DNA from: Celeribacter persicus
GTDB lineage: Bacteria; Pseudomonadota; Alphaproteobacteria; Rhodobacterales; Rhodobacteraceae
Length of the DNA: 64,000 nucleotides
Assembly (NCBI RefSeq): GCF_003050785.1
Contig: NZ_QAOH01000003.1
Location: forward strand, 186,001-250,000
Reading direction: 5' to 3'
Positions 1 through 8,808 of the stretch are shown one piece after another. How positions within the stretch are numbered: the stretch's first letter is position 1; each line of letters starts with the position of its first letter. The position numbers and the translations under genes are program-made. The notes beneath the pieces were generated by a model, which saw only the letters and a program-made list of their open reading frames with translations, searched no databases and was not told the origin of the DNA.

Positions 1-1
1 C

Positions 2-655
2 ATCCGCATGAGCGATTTCAAGACCAACGAATATGCCGATCTTCTGGGCGGCAGCACGTTCGAGCCGAAGGAAAGCAACCCTATGATCGGGTTCCGGGGT
101 GCATCGCGCTATTATTCGAATGCCTACAAGGACGGCTTCGCCCTTGAGTGCAAGGCGATCAGGAAACTGCGCGAAGAGATGGGGTTTGACAACGTGATCG
201 TGATGATCCCGTTCTGCCGAACCCTCGACGAGGCCGACAAGGTGCTGGCCGTCATGGAGGAAAACGGGCTGAAACGCGGAGAAAACGGGCTTCAGGTCTA
301 TGTGATGTGCGAGATCCCCTCGAACGTCATCAGTGCCGATGCCTTTGCCGACCGGTTCGACGGATTTTCCATCGGGTCGAACGATCTGACGCAGCTTACA
401 CTCGGCATCGACCGCGACTCGGAAGCGCTCGCCGATCAGTTCGACGAACGCGATCCGGCGGTGCTCTGGATGATCCGCACGGTGATCGAGAAAGCCCATG
501 CCAAAGGGCGCAAAGTCGGTCTCTGCGGGCAAGCGCCGAGCAACGATCCGGGCTTTGCGCGGCTGCTGGTCGAAGCGGGGATTGACACGATTTCCGTCAC
601 ACCGGACAGCTTCCTGTCGGTGAAAGCCAATGTAAAAGCGGCGGAAGACGCCTGA
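2..655 (+). CDS. ppsA: phosphoenolpyruvate synthase, C-terminal part (cut by window edge)
   Basis: Last ~217 residues of PEP synthase, the gluconeogenic enzyme that makes PEP from pyruvate and ATP in the cytoplasm. The frame is open to the left edge, so the start lies outside the window; the ATG at 8 is internal. The visible part is the PEP-binding C-terminal barrel: [46 protein letters not shown] and the [11 protein letters not shown] loop, whose Cys corresponds to the general acid of PEP-utilising enzymes in this family. The segment between [12 protein letters not shown] and FSIGSNDL carries no visible frameshift. A perfect hairpin follows the stop. Identification is firm, although only a quarter of the protein is present. 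Confidence 0.93.
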   Translation: MRMSDFKTNEYADLLGGSTFEPKESNPMIGFRGASRYYSNAYKDGFALECKAIRKLREEMGFDNVIVMIPFCRTLDEADKVLAVMEENGLKRGENGLQVYVMCEIPSNVISADAFADRFDGFSIGSNDLTQLTLGIDRDSEALADQFDERDPAVLWMIRTVIEKAHAKGRKVGLCGQAPSNDPGFARLLVEAGIDTISVTPDSFLSVKANVKAAEDA

Positions 656-681
656 CGCCTCTCTTCGTTCTGAACTCTGCG

Positions 682-703
682 ACGGGGACCCTTCGGTCCC
701 CGT
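682..703. terminator. bidirectional terminator between ppsA and lysR
   Basis: A perfect 9-bp stem (ACGGGGACC / GGTCCCCGT) with the tetraloop CTTC lies between two convergent genes. The right arm ends one base before the stop codon of the minus-strand LysR gene, so this hairpin can only serve that gene partially. No long T-run follows on either side. Confidence 0.7.
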
Positions 704-1666
704 TCATTTGTAAGTCCGCTCCTCCAACGGAACTTTGGCCATCATTGCCGTGAATTCCCCCATCAATGCGGTTTCCGCTTCCGAAGCTTTGCGTCTCGGA
801 TTGGTCAGGAGGAAAATATCGACCATCGGCAGATCGTCATAGGGCGGCAATTGCCGCAACAGGCCAAGCCCCACGTCCCGCCGTGCGACGTGCAACGGCA
901 GGCCACCGATCCCGACATTGGCGACGATCATCCGGCGCAGCTCCAACAGGTTCGAGGATACACCGCTCCATGTTGTCGCCATACCCGTACGCAGTTTGAG
1001 CCGGGTCACGGGCTCCAGCGCACCACCTTCGGTCTCGGTCTGGAACGACACGATCCGCTCCCCTTCGAGATCGGACAGCACAATCGGATCTTTCGCGAAC
1101 AACCGGTGACGCGGCCCACAGAACAGCCCGAAATATTCACGATAGAGGATATCCGCTTTCAAACCTGCCGGTTTCTTGTGCAAAAGGCACAGACCGAAGG
1201 AGGCGCGATTCTGGTTGATCCGGCTGACCACCTCTTCGCTTTCCGCCACAGTAAAGGCGAAACTGACCTTGGGATGACGCTCCGAGAAGCGGCTGAGCGC
1301 CTCATCGAAATGCTCGGAGACCACATGCGAGGCGGTCATGATCGAGATATGGCCGCGAATTTCGGAGCCGGTCTGTTCCATCAGAGACGGCAGTTGCGAC
1401 ACGGCACCGAAGATCGAAGAGCATTCGCCGTATAGCAATTGCCCCGCGCGCGTCACCTTGAATTCATTCGGTTTTCTGACGATGAGCTGATGCCCCGTCG
1501 TGTCCTCCAACCGCTTGAGCGCGGCGGAAATCGTTGGTTGTTTCAGCCCTAGGAAATCGGCCGCACGGGAAATTCCTCGTTGTTCGACCACGACCATGAA
1601 CGTGCGCAACAGGTTCCAGTCGAGATTCCAGGGAAAGCGTTGTTCATAGGGGCGCATGCCTACCAC
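704..1666 (-). CDS. LysR-family transcriptional regulator
   Basis: 320-residue LysR-type regulator. The N-terminal winged helix-turn-helix is at about residues 15-75 (WNLLRTFMVVVEQRGISRAADFLGLK, then PTISAALKRLEDTTGHQL), followed by a substrate-binding-like effector domain (about 100-305). The usual length of the family is about 300, so the protein is complete. It is transcribed divergently from the ABC transporter/aminotransferase/CoA-transferase operon that starts at 1787, which is the classical arrangement for a local activator or repressor. The 120-bp intergenic region is AT-richer than its surroundings and has short palindromes. The inducer cannot be told from sequence; an intermediate or substrate of the adjacent catabolic operon is the natural guess. 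Confidence 0.88.
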   Translation of the reverse strand: MVGMRPYEQRFPWNLDWNLLRTFMVVVEQRGISRAADFLGLKQPTISAALKRLEDTTGHQLIVRKPNEFKVTRAGQLLYGECSSIFGAVSQLPSLMEQTGSEIRGHISIMTASHVVSEHFDEALSRFSERHPKVSFAFTVAESEEVVSRINQNRASFGLCLLHKKPAGLKADILYREYFGLFCGPRHRLFAKDPIVLSDLEGERIVSFQTETEGGALEPVTRLKLRTGMATTWSGVSSNLLELRRMIVANVGIGGLPLHVARRDVGLGLLRQLPPYDDLPMVDIFLLTNPRRKASEAETALMGEFTAMMAKVPLEERTYK

Positions 1667-1786
1667 TTACATTGTAGAAATCTATGTCTATCATTTGTAT
1701 TATTTATTTGCGCAATGACATTCCACATGCAAGCCCTTTAGGCCAAGGGCACAAAACGGCCCGACCGCAACAGGAGAGAGACCAAT
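1667..1786. promoter_or_regulatory. divergent promoter region, lysR / amino-acid catabolic operon
   Basis: The 120-bp region between the divergent genes has an AT-rich core (about 1670-1735). It contains the small palindromes TAGAAATCTA (1675-1684) and TTGCGCAA (1708-1715), either of which could be part of a LysR operator. AACAGGAGAG just before 1787 provides the ribosome binding site of the substrate-binding protein. No exact LysR T-N11-A site can be assigned with confidence. Confidence 0.4.
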
Positions 1787-2572
1787 ATGACCACCCGCCG
1801 CAGCCTTTTGAAATCCGCCGTCGCCGCTGGCAGCTTTGTGCTGGCTGGCCTGACGCTCACCGCGCCCGTGGCCGCAGACGAGCTTGAGACCCTCAAGGAA
1901 AAGGGCAAGGTGCGCATCGCCATGTCCGGCGCCTACCCGCCGTTCAACTTTGTCAACGACCAGAACGAGGTCGTGGGTTTCGACCCAGCTATCGGCGCCG
2001 AGATCAACAAACGCATTGGGCTTGAGACCGAAATCGTCACCACCGCCTGGGACGGGATCATCGGCGGGCTTCTGGCGAAGAAATACGACGCCATCGTCGG
2101 CTCCATGACGATCACCGACGAGCGGGCCGAGGTCGTGGATTTCGTCGGTCCCTATTACACCACGCGCCGCGCGATCTTCACCAAACCGGGCAGCGGCATC
2201 ACTTCGCTCGATGACCTCGAAGATGCGAAGGTCGGCGTGACCCTGGGCGAGACCCATGAGGAATGGGCCAAGGAAAAAGGCTACAAGGTGCGCACCTACA
2301 AGGGTCTGCCTGAGTTGATCATGGAGCTTGAAAACGGACGTGTGGACGCCATCGTCAACGACTCCATCGCCGCCATCCTCGCCCTCAAGGAAAACGGCTA
2401 TGAATACGAGATGTTCGATGACCCCGAAAGCGAGCCCTTCGGTGCCGGCATCGCCATCCGCAAGGACAACCCGGACCTGAAAGCGGCGATGCAGGCCGCT
2501 CTCGATGCGATGATGGAAGATGGCACCTATACCGCCATCGCCGAGGAATGGATCGGCGAAGACATCCGCTGA
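1787..2572 (+). CDS. polar amino-acid ABC transporter, substrate-binding protein
   Basis: 261-residue periplasmic solute-binding protein of family 3 (polar amino acids, opines). The N-terminus MTTRRSLLKSAVAAGSFVLAG has a twin arginine followed by a hydrophobic stretch, which suggests Tat export; cleavage is probably after APVAA. The mature part starts with the typical LETLKEKGKVRIAMSGAYPPFNFV and continues with GFDPAIGAEI and ERAEVVDFVGPYY. It is the first gene of an operon with two permeases and an ATPase, followed by catabolic enzymes, so its ligand should be their substrate. The ligand is not predictable from these motifs. Confidence 0.92.
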   Translation: MTTRRSLLKSAVAAGSFVLAGLTLTAPVAADELETLKEKGKVRIAMSGAYPPFNFVNDQNEVVGFDPAIGAEINKRIGLETEIVTTAWDGIIGGLLAKKYDAIVGSMTITDERAEVVDFVGPYYTTRRAIFTKPGSGITSLDDLEDAKVGVTLGETHEEWAKEKGYKVRTYKGLPELIMELENGRVDAIVNDSIAAILALKENGYEYEMFDDPESEPFGAGIAIRKDNPDLKAAMQAALDAMMEDGTYTAIAEEWIGEDIR

Positions 2573-2647
2573 TCCACCCTTACCGACATCGTTTCCGGCC
2601 TGCACCACGCGGGCCGGAACCTCAAAGCCTGCCCCTGAAAGCCTTCC

Positions 2648-3295
2648 ATGGACATAGATCTCATCCTCAGGGTCTACCCCTATTTCCTCGAAGCCGCCGT
2701 GGTCACCATCGAGCTGTCGGTTCTGACGATCCTGCTTGGACTTATCTGCGGCGCTCTTGGCGCAGCGGCCCGCCTTTCGCGCTTCAAAACCCTGCGCTTT
2801 CTCGGCGCCGCCTATGTCAGCCTCTTTCGCGGCACCCCCGCGCTGATCCAGATCTTCCTGCTGTATTTCGGCGGTCCGCAGATCGGTATCCAGCTCGACG
2901 CGTTTGAGGCCGGGGTGATCGCCCTTGGCGTCAACATCGGTGCCTATATGACCGAGACCATGCGCGGCGCGATCATCGCCATCGACCATGGCCAGACCGA
3001 AGCCGCACGCACCCTCGGCCTGTCCCGTGCACAGGCCTTTCGCAAGGTGGTTCTCCCGCAGGCGCTGCGCCTGATGATCCGCCCGCTCGGTGTCAACATC
3101 AACGCCCAGATCAAGGGTACGGCGCTGGTCGCGGCGATCTCCGTCGTCGAACTGACCTACACCGCCCAGCGCTATATCGGCTCGACCTACAAGCCGTTCG
3201 AAATGTTCCTGCTGGCCGGTGTCCTGTATCTGATCATCATCACGGTGACCGGCAAGGTCATCTCTTTCCTCGATCGTCGGGTGCGCCTGCCATGA
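2648..3295 (+). CDS. amino-acid ABC transporter permease 1
   Basis: 215-residue HisM/GlnP-type inner-membrane permease with about five hydrophobic segments. The cytoplasmic EAA loop that contacts the ATPase is EAARTLGLSRAQAFRKVVLP (about residues 118-137). Other family marks are SLFRGTPALIQIFLLYFGGP and the C-terminal YKPFEMFLLAGVLYLI. It lies 75 bp after the binding protein and 42 bp before a second permease. The pair of homologous permeases probably forms a heterodimer, as in other polar amino-acid importers. Confidence 0.93.
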   Translation: MDIDLILRVYPYFLEAAVVTIELSVLTILLGLICGALGAAARLSRFKTLRFLGAAYVSLFRGTPALIQIFLLYFGGPQIGIQLDAFEAGVIALGVNIGAYMTETMRGAIIAIDHGQTEAARTLGLSRAQAFRKVVLPQALRLMIRPLGVNINAQIKGTALVAAISVVELTYTAQRYIGSTYKPFEMFLLAGVLYLIIITVTGKVISFLDRRVRLP

Positions 3296-3337
3296 CCTTG
3301 CGCCTCACCTTCCCCACACAGAAGAAAGGCGCGTCCC

Positions 3338-3994
3338 ATGGGTCTTGATTTCTCCGTCGTCCCCTCCTACGCCGACGCGCTCTTGCTCGGCGTGCTCTGG
3401 ACCGTCGCCATCACCGTCACCTCCGCCATACTGAGCTTTTTCGGCGGCATCCTCTTTGCCGTCATCGCGCTTTACGGCCCCTGGCTGATCCGTCTGCCGT
3501 TCCGGTTTTTTGCCTGGCTCTTCATGGGCACGCCGCTGTTGTTGCAACTTTTCCTGATTTATTTCGGCCTTGTCGAACTGGGCATCGACCTTCCGGCCTT
3601 CGTCGCCGGGGTGATCGGGCTGGGACTGCATTTCGCGGTCTACAATTCCGAACTGATCCAGACCGCCATTCTCGCCGTGGACAAGGGCCAGATGGAGGCC
3701 GCGCGGACCCTCGGTCTTTCCCGCACACAAGCCCTCATGCGCGTGGTGATCCCACAAGCGGTGCGCGATGTCATCCCGCCGATCGGCAACAACATGATCG
3801 CCTTGCTCAAGGATTCCGCACTGGTCTCCGTGATCGGCGTGTCCGAACTGACGCTCTCGGCCCAGCTCGCCATCGGGCGCACCTATCGCCCCTTTGAATT
3901 CTACGCCGCCGCAGCCGTACTCTACTACATCATCAACCTCGGGATGGAAGCGGTCCTGCGCCGGATCGAACGGCGCACCCAGCTCTCCCGGTAA
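3338..3994 (+). CDS. amino-acid ABC transporter permease 2
   Basis: 218-residue paralogue of the preceding permease, with the same layout: FMGTPLLLQLFLIYFGLVEL, the EAA loop EAARTLGLSRTQALMRVVIP (about 122-141) and the closing RPFEFYAAAAVLYYIINL. GNNMIALLKDSALVSVIGVSEL is typical of the HisM/HisQ family. It ends 9 bp before the ATPase gene. Partner of the upstream permease in an inner-membrane heterodimer. Confidence 0.93.
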   Translation: MGLDFSVVPSYADALLLGVLWTVAITVTSAILSFFGGILFAVIALYGPWLIRLPFRFFAWLFMGTPLLLQLFLIYFGLVELGIDLPAFVAGVIGLGLHFAVYNSELIQTAILAVDKGQMEAARTLGLSRTQALMRVVIPQAVRDVIPPIGNNMIALLKDSALVSVIGVSELTLSAQLAIGRTYRPFEFYAAAAVLYYIINLGMEAVLRRIERRTQLSR

Positions 3995-4003
3995 GGATCA
4001 GAC

Positions 4004-4786
4004 ATGACAGAGAAACATCCCTTCGTCGACATCCGTCACGCCCAGAAAGCCTATGGCGATCTGGAAGTGCTCAAGGACATCAACCTGACCGTGGAGCGCG
4101 GTGAGATCGTCGCCATCATCGGCCCCTCGGGATCGGGCAAATCCACGCTTTTGCGCGCAATCAACGATCTCGATCCGCTGAGTTCCGGCGAGGTCATCCT
4201 CGACGGCACACAAGTCAACAAGACCCTGCCCCATCGCCAATATGAGAAGCACATCAACCAGATGCGCCAGCACATCGGCATGGTGTTCCAGCACTTCAAC
4301 CTGTTCCCGCATCTCACCGTGCGCGAGAACGTGACCATGGCCCCGAAGCTTCTGAAAGGAATCTCCGCCGCCGAGGCCGACAAGCTGGCCGAAGAGCAAC
4401 TGGCTCATGTCGGCCTGCTGGAACGGATCGACTATTACCCCTCACAACTTTCCGGCGGTCAGAAACAGCGCGTCGCCATCGCCCGCGCGCTAGCGATGAA
4501 GCCGAAACTCATGCTGTTCGACGAAGCCACCTCCGCGCTCGACCCGGAACTGGTCGAAGAGGTCAACCTCGTGATGAAAAAGCTCGCCGAAGAGCACATG
4601 ACCATGATCATCGTCACCCACGAAATGGATTTCGCCGCCTCCGTGTGCGACCGCGTGATCTTCATGGACGGCGGTGTGGTGGTCGAGGAAGGCCCGCCTT
4701 CGGTGGTGTTCAAGAATCCGACGCAGGACCGGACGAAAGAATTCCTGCGCAAACATCTCTCTCAATATGCTGAAAGCGCGAACTAA
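4004..4786 (+). CDS. amino-acid ABC transporter ATP-binding protein
   Basis: 260-residue GlnQ/HisP-like ATPase that powers the importer from the cytoplasmic side. Walker A is GPSGSGKST (about residues 38-46), the signature [17 protein letters not shown] is at about 149-165, Walker B is [15 protein letters not shown], and the switch His lies in [18 protein letters not shown] is the Q-loop. The stop codon is separated by one base from the ATG of the aminotransferase, so transport and catabolism are translationally linked. Confidence 0.95.
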   Translation: MTEKHPFVDIRHAQKAYGDLEVLKDINLTVERGEIVAIIGPSGSGKSTLLRAINDLDPLSSGEVILDGTQVNKTLPHRQYEKHINQMRQHIGMVFQHFNLFPHLTVRENVTMAPKLLKGISAAEADKLAEEQLAHVGLLERIDYYPSQLSGGQKQRVAIARALAMKPKLMLFDEATSALDPELVEEVNLVMKKLAEEHMTMIIVTHEMDFAASVCDRVIFMDGGVVVEEGPPSVVFKNPTQDRTKEFLRKHLSQYAESAN

Positions 4787-4787
4787 G

Positions 4788-6149
4788 ATGACCCAAGAGC
4801 GTAGTCATATGTTTTCCCTCACGAAATTGCCGCGTCCGTTTCTGGACCGGGGCGAGGGGATTTATTTCTATGACGAGACTGGCAAACGGTATATTGACGG
4901 CTCTTCCGGGGCCATGGTGTCGAATATCGGCCATTCCAACCCGCGTGTTCTGGCCAAGATGAAGGCACAGATGGATCGCTCTACCTTCGGCTACCGGTTG
5001 CATTTCCGCACCCATGCCTCCGAAGATCTGGCGACGAAAATCGCCGAGATGATGCCGGAAGGGCTGGACCGCGTGTTTTTTGTCTCGGGCGGGTCCGAGG
5101 CGGTAGAATCCTGCATCAAGCTGGCGCGGCAATACGCGCTGGCGAAGGGCGAAGACAGTCGTTGGAAAGTGATTTCGCGGTTCCCCTCTTATCACGGGTC
5201 CACTTTGGGCACGCTGGCGCTCACCGGCTATGACCCGCTGGCGCGTCCTTTCGACCCGATGCTGCGCGACATGCCGAAGATCGCGGCGCCCCGCACCTAT
5301 CTCGACCGCGACAACCTCACGGAGGAAGAACGCGGGCTGAAATATGCCGAGCTTCTGCGTGACAAAATCCTTGAGGAAGGTCCGGAAACCGTCGCCGCCT
5401 TCATCATGGAACCCGTCGGCGGCGCATCGACCGGTGCGCTGGTCGCCCCGGACAGCTATTTCAAACGTATCCGCGAGATTTGCGACGAATTCGGCATTCT
5501 GTTGATTTTCGACGAGGTGATGACCGGCGCCGGTCGTACCGGGAAATTCGTCGCCTCCGAGCATTACGGTGTGATCCCCGACATCGTGTCGATGTCCAAA
5601 GGGCTCGCCGCCGGTTACGCCCCGCTCGGTGCGATGGTCGCCAAGGGCGAGATCGTCGAAGCCGTCGAGGCCCATGGCGGGTTCCTGCATGGCTACACCT
5701 ATTCCGGCAACCCACTGGCCTGTGCCGCCGGTCTCGCCGTGCTCGAAGAAATGCAAGAGCAGGGCATCATCGAGAACGCGGCAAAGATGGGAGATCTGCT
5801 CAAGGCGCGTCTAACCGCCCTGATGGAGCGTTATCACTTTATCGGCGACGTGCGCGGCAAGGGGCTCTTGCTTGCCTTCGAATTCGTCTCCGACCGCGAC
5901 ACGATGCGGCCGCTGCCGAAAGAGTGGAACGCCTATCTTGAGCTTGTCGAACTGGCCTACGAACGCGGTTTGATCATCTATTCGCGGCGCACAAGGGGCG
6001 GGTCGGAAGGCGATCACTTCCTCGTCTGCCCGCCACTGATCATCACCGCCAAACAGATCGACGAGTTGATGGCGATCCTGACCGAAGCGCTCGACGCCTT
6101 TGCCGCCAATCACGCTCTGCCCGTTCTGGAAACCGAAGGTGCGGCATGA
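4788..6149 (+). CDS. class-III PLP-dependent aminotransferase
   Basis: 453-residue fold-type I omega-aminotransferase (family of beta-alanine:pyruvate and other omega/beta-amino acid transaminases). The start at 4788 was chosen because it follows the ABC ATPase stop by one base; MFSLTKLPRP at 4809 is an alternative. Motifs: FVSGGSEAVESCIKLARQY (phosphate cup), FIMEPVGGAS, LLIFDEVMTGAGRTGKF (Asp contacting the PLP ring N), SMSKGLAAGYAPLGAM with the Schiff-base Lys, and GYTYSGNPLACAAGLAVLEE. The ATGA overlap with the next gene (6146-6149) shows it belongs to the CoA-transferase operon. It would remove the amino group from the imported compound; which amino acid is not determinable here. Confidence 0.9.
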   Translation: MTQERSHMFSLTKLPRPFLDRGEGIYFYDETGKRYIDGSSGAMVSNIGHSNPRVLAKMKAQMDRSTFGYRLHFRTHASEDLATKIAEMMPEGLDRVFFVSGGSEAVESCIKLARQYALAKGEDSRWKVISRFPSYHGSTLGTLALTGYDPLARPFDPMLRDMPKIAAPRTYLDRDNLTEEERGLKYAELLRDKILEEGPETVAAFIMEPVGGASTGALVAPDSYFKRIREICDEFGILLIFDEVMTGAGRTGKFVASEHYGVIPDIVSMSKGLAAGYAPLGAMVAKGEIVEAVEAHGGFLHGYTYSGNPLACAAGLAVLEEMQEQGIIENAAKMGDLLKARLTALMERYHFIGDVRGKGLLLAFEFVSDRDTMRPLPKEWNAYLELVELAYERGLIIYSRRTRGGSEGDHFLVCPPLIITAKQIDELMAILTEALDAFAANHALPVLETEGAA

Positions 6150-6838
6150 GCCTCCCGGACAAGACCATCGCGATGGAAGAGGCCATCGCCGCGATCCCGG
6201 ACGGAGCCACCGTCATGGTCGGCGGCTTCGGTGTCCCCGGCACGCCCTTCACCCTGATCCGCGAGCTGGTACGGCAGGGTAAGCGCAATCTGACTTTGAT
6301 CAAGAACGACGCCAACGAGGCGGGGATGGGGATCGACCATCTGATCATGGCCGGTCAGGTGCGCAAACTCATCGTCACCCATCTCGGCCTCAACGGCAAC
6401 GCCATCGCGGCAATGAACGAAGGCCGGATCGAGGTCGAATTCTGTGCACAGGGCATCCTGGCCGAACGCATCCGCGCGGGCGGTGCGGGGCTTCAGGCGA
6501 TCCTGACCGATATCGGGCTCGACACCGAACTGGCGGCGGGCAAGCAAGTGGTCGAGATGGACGGCAAACGGCTTTTGGTCGAACCGGCGATCCGCGCCGA
6601 TGTGGCGCTGATCCATGCCGATTGCGCCGATCCCTCCGGCAATCTCACCTATCTGGCCACGGCGCGAAACTTCAACCCGCCCATGGCCATGGCCGCCGCG
6701 CGCGTGCTCGTGGAAGCCGAACGACTCGTCCCTTTGGGCGACATCTCCCCTGACGCGGTGGAAACCCCCGGCGTGTTCGTCGATCACGTCTGTCCGCTCA
6801 TCCAGATCAGCGAGGAATACGGCGTTGTCAGACGGTAA
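6146..6838 (+). CDS. 3-oxoacid-type CoA-transferase, subunit A
   Basis: 230-residue alpha subunit of a family I CoA-transferase (AtoD/ScoA/PcaI group). It starts in an ATGA overlap with the aminotransferase. Family features: an N-terminal GATVMVGGFGVPGTPFTLI with the glycine-rich phosphate loop, LTLIKNDANEAGMGIDHL, IEVEFCAQGILAERIRAGGAGLQAILT and the C-terminal TPGVFVDHVC. With subunit B it would move CoA from succinyl-CoA or acetyl-CoA to an oxo acid, here presumably the deaminated product. Substrate range (acetoacetate, 3-oxoadipate or other) cannot be read from these motifs. Confidence 0.9.
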   Translation: MSLPDKTIAMEEAIAAIPDGATVMVGGFGVPGTPFTLIRELVRQGKRNLTLIKNDANEAGMGIDHLIMAGQVRKLIVTHLGLNGNAIAAMNEGRIEVEFCAQGILAERIRAGGAGLQAILTDIGLDTELAAGKQVVEMDGKRLLVEPAIRADVALIHADCADPSGNLTYLATARNFNPPMAMAAARVLVEAERLVPLGDISPDAVETPGVFVDHVCPLIQISEEYGVVRR

Positions 6839-7493
6839 TTTTCAGGATCCCCGTATCCGCATGGTCGCCCGCGCCGCCCGCGAGATCGCGCCCGGCATGG
6901 TGGTCAATCTCGGCATCGGGTTGCCGACCAAGGTGATCGACCATCTGTCCGGCGATTTTCCGGTCTGCCTGCACACGGAGAACGGCATGGCAGGGATCGG
7001 GCCAACGCTTCCTTATGAAAAGGCGGATCGCAACCTGATCGACGCCGGAGGGGCCTATGTGTCGCCCATCCCCGGTTCATCCTATTTCGACAGTACGGTA
7101 AGTTTCGCACTGGTGCGCTCCGGAAGGCTCGATCTCACGATGCTCGGCGCCTTCGAGGTGGCCGAGAATGGCGATCTGGCGAACTGGAAAATCCCCGGCA
7201 AGTTTTCCCCCGGCGCGGGTGGCGCGATCGAGCTGGCGCAAAAGGCCCGGCGTGTCGTGGTTTTGACAACCCACACGGATCGCAAGGGCAATCCGAAGCT
7301 CTTGCGTCACTGCACCCTGCCGCTCACTGCGAAAGGCCATGTCGCGCGCATCTTCACCGATCTTGCGGTCGTGGATGTGACCCCGCGGGGCTTTCAGCTT
7401 GTGGAACTGGCCGGGGGCATCACCGCCAGAGAGGTGCAGGAGGCCACCGGGGCCACGCTGCTCCTGCCCACGGGCAACATTCCGACTTTCTGA
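6825..7493 (+). CDS. 3-oxoacid-type CoA-transferase, subunit B
   Basis: 222-residue beta subunit (AtoA/ScoB/PcaJ group). I chose the TTG at 6825 because GAGGA (6812-6816) is well spaced and it gives the family's usual N-terminal length; the first in-frame ATG (6861) would leave about 210 residues. Either way the gene overlaps or nearly abuts subunit A. Marks: APGMVVNLGIGLPT and HTENGMAGIGP, which carries the catalytic glutamate that forms the enzyme-CoA thioester, then GSSYFDSTVSFALVRSGRLD and NWKIPGKFSPGAGGA. Partner of the gene just upstream. Confidence 0.9.
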   Translation: MSDGNFQDPRIRMVARAAREIAPGMVVNLGIGLPTKVIDHLSGDFPVCLHTENGMAGIGPTLPYEKADRNLIDAGGAYVSPIPGSSYFDSTVSFALVRSGRLDLTMLGAFEVAENGDLANWKIPGKFSPGAGGAIELAQKARRVVVLTTHTDRKGNPKLLRHCTLPLTAKGHVARIFTDLAVVDVTPRGFQLVELAGGITAREVQEATGATLLLPTGNIPTF

Positions 7494-7502
7494 GGACATA
7501 CA

Positions 7503-8795
7503 ATGGATCAAGAGCTTTCCACCCGCATCCTGTCTGCGGTCGATGACCTGTTCGACCGAGAGATCGAGTTTCTCACTGAGCTGACCTCCCACCCGTCTAC
7601 CCGAGGCCAGGAACAAAGCGCACAGGCCTTTATGGCAAGCGCGTTGACCGAGCGCGGCATGGAGGTCGATCAATGGCAGATCGACGCGGCGGACATCCGC
7701 GACATGCCCGGTTTCTCGCCGATCCTTGGCGATTATGAAGACGCGCAGAATGTCGTCGGCACGCACCGCCCCCGCACCGCCAAGGGCCGCTCCCTGATCC
7801 TCAACGGCCATATCGACGTGGTGCCTGCGGGCCCTCTCGATATGTGGGACCGCCCGCCCTTTGAGCCGCATGTGGCAAATGGTTGGCTCTATGGCCGTGG
7901 TGCGGGCGATATGAAGGCGGGGCTTGCCTCCAACCTCTTCGCCCTCGATGCGCTACGTCACATCGGACTGGCCCCCGCCGCCGATGTCTATTTCCAGTCC
8001 GTCGTAGAGGAGGAATGCACCGGCAATGGCGCGCTCGCCTGTCTGGCGCGGGGCTACAAGGCCGATGCGGCGCTGATCCCGGAACCTTTCGAGGAAAAAC
8101 TCGTCACCTCCCAGATCGGCGTGATCTGGTTTCAGGTGCATCTCAAGGGCCTGCCGACCCATGTCGCCTATGCCGGTCAGGGCGCGAATGCCATCGAGGC
8201 GGCGATCCCGCTTATCGCCGCACTGCATGAGATGGAGCATCGCTGGAACGCGGCAGAGAACCGCCACCCGGATTTCGCCCATCACCAACATGCGCTCAAC
8301 CTCAATGTCGGCAAGATACAGGGCGGCGACTGGACCAGTTCCGTGCCCGCCTGGTCGGTCCTCGATCTGCGCATGGCGATCTTTCCGGGGCAAGACATCA
8401 AGGCTGCGAAAACCGAGATCGAACAGGTCATCTATGACGCCGCGCGTGGCAATGAATTTCTGAAAAATTCCCTGCCCGAAGTGGTCTATCACGGCTTTCT
8501 CGCCGAAGGATATGCGCTATCCGAAGACACATCGCCAACCGCAACAGCCGCCATCGGCGCATTGGACCGGGCGCATCTGGCCACCACCGGGGAAACGCTC
8601 GACCGTGCCGCGATCACCGCCACCACGGATGCGCGGTTCTTCGGCCTTTATGCCGATACACCCGCGCTGGTTTACGGCCCGCGCGCCGAGGCGATCCATG
8701 GCTTCAACGAACGTGTGGAGCTCGAAAGCATCCGCCGCATCACTCAATCCACCGCCCTGTTCATCGCCGACTGGTGCGGCGTCGAAACGCTTTGA
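7503..8795 (+). CDS. M20-family amidohydrolase / deacylase
   Basis: 430-residue zinc hydrolase of the ArgE/DapE/ACY1 (M20) family. Metal-binding motifs: [14 protein letters not shown] (His, and Asp in the HxD pair), [20 protein letters not shown] (bridging Asp) and [15 protein letters not shown] (catalytic base Glu plus ligand Glu). A dimerisation domain is inserted in the middle, and the second half carries [19 protein letters not shown]. It is distinct from the true dapE at 47561-48706. Within this operon it would remove an N-acyl group or open an amide of the imported compound. ArgE-like deacetylation is an inference; the acyl group is unknown. Confidence 0.85.
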   Translation: MDQELSTRILSAVDDLFDREIEFLTELTSHPSTRGQEQSAQAFMASALTERGMEVDQWQIDAADIRDMPGFSPILGDYEDAQNVVGTHRPRTAKGRSLILNGHIDVVPAGPLDMWDRPPFEPHVANGWLYGRGAGDMKAGLASNLFALDALRHIGLAPAADVYFQSVVEEECTGNGALACLARGYKADAALIPEPFEEKLVTSQIGVIWFQVHLKGLPTHVAYAGQGANAIEAAIPLIAALHEMEHRWNAAENRHPDFAHHQHALNLNVGKIQGGDWTSSVPAWSVLDLRMAIFPGQDIKAAKTEIEQVIYDAARGNEFLKNSLPEVVYHGFLAEGYALSEDTSPTATAAIGALDRAHLATTGETLDRAAITATTDARFFGLYADTPALVYGPRAEAIHGFNERVELESIRRITQSTALFIADWCGVETL

Positions 8796-8808
8796 GGAGG
8801 CTCACACC

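Noticed and set aside
7503-8795. M20 gene considered as a second dapE
   Set aside because: It is longer (430 against 381 residues), differs around all motifs, and sits in a catabolic operon; true dapE with DapE-specific motifs is at 47561-48706.
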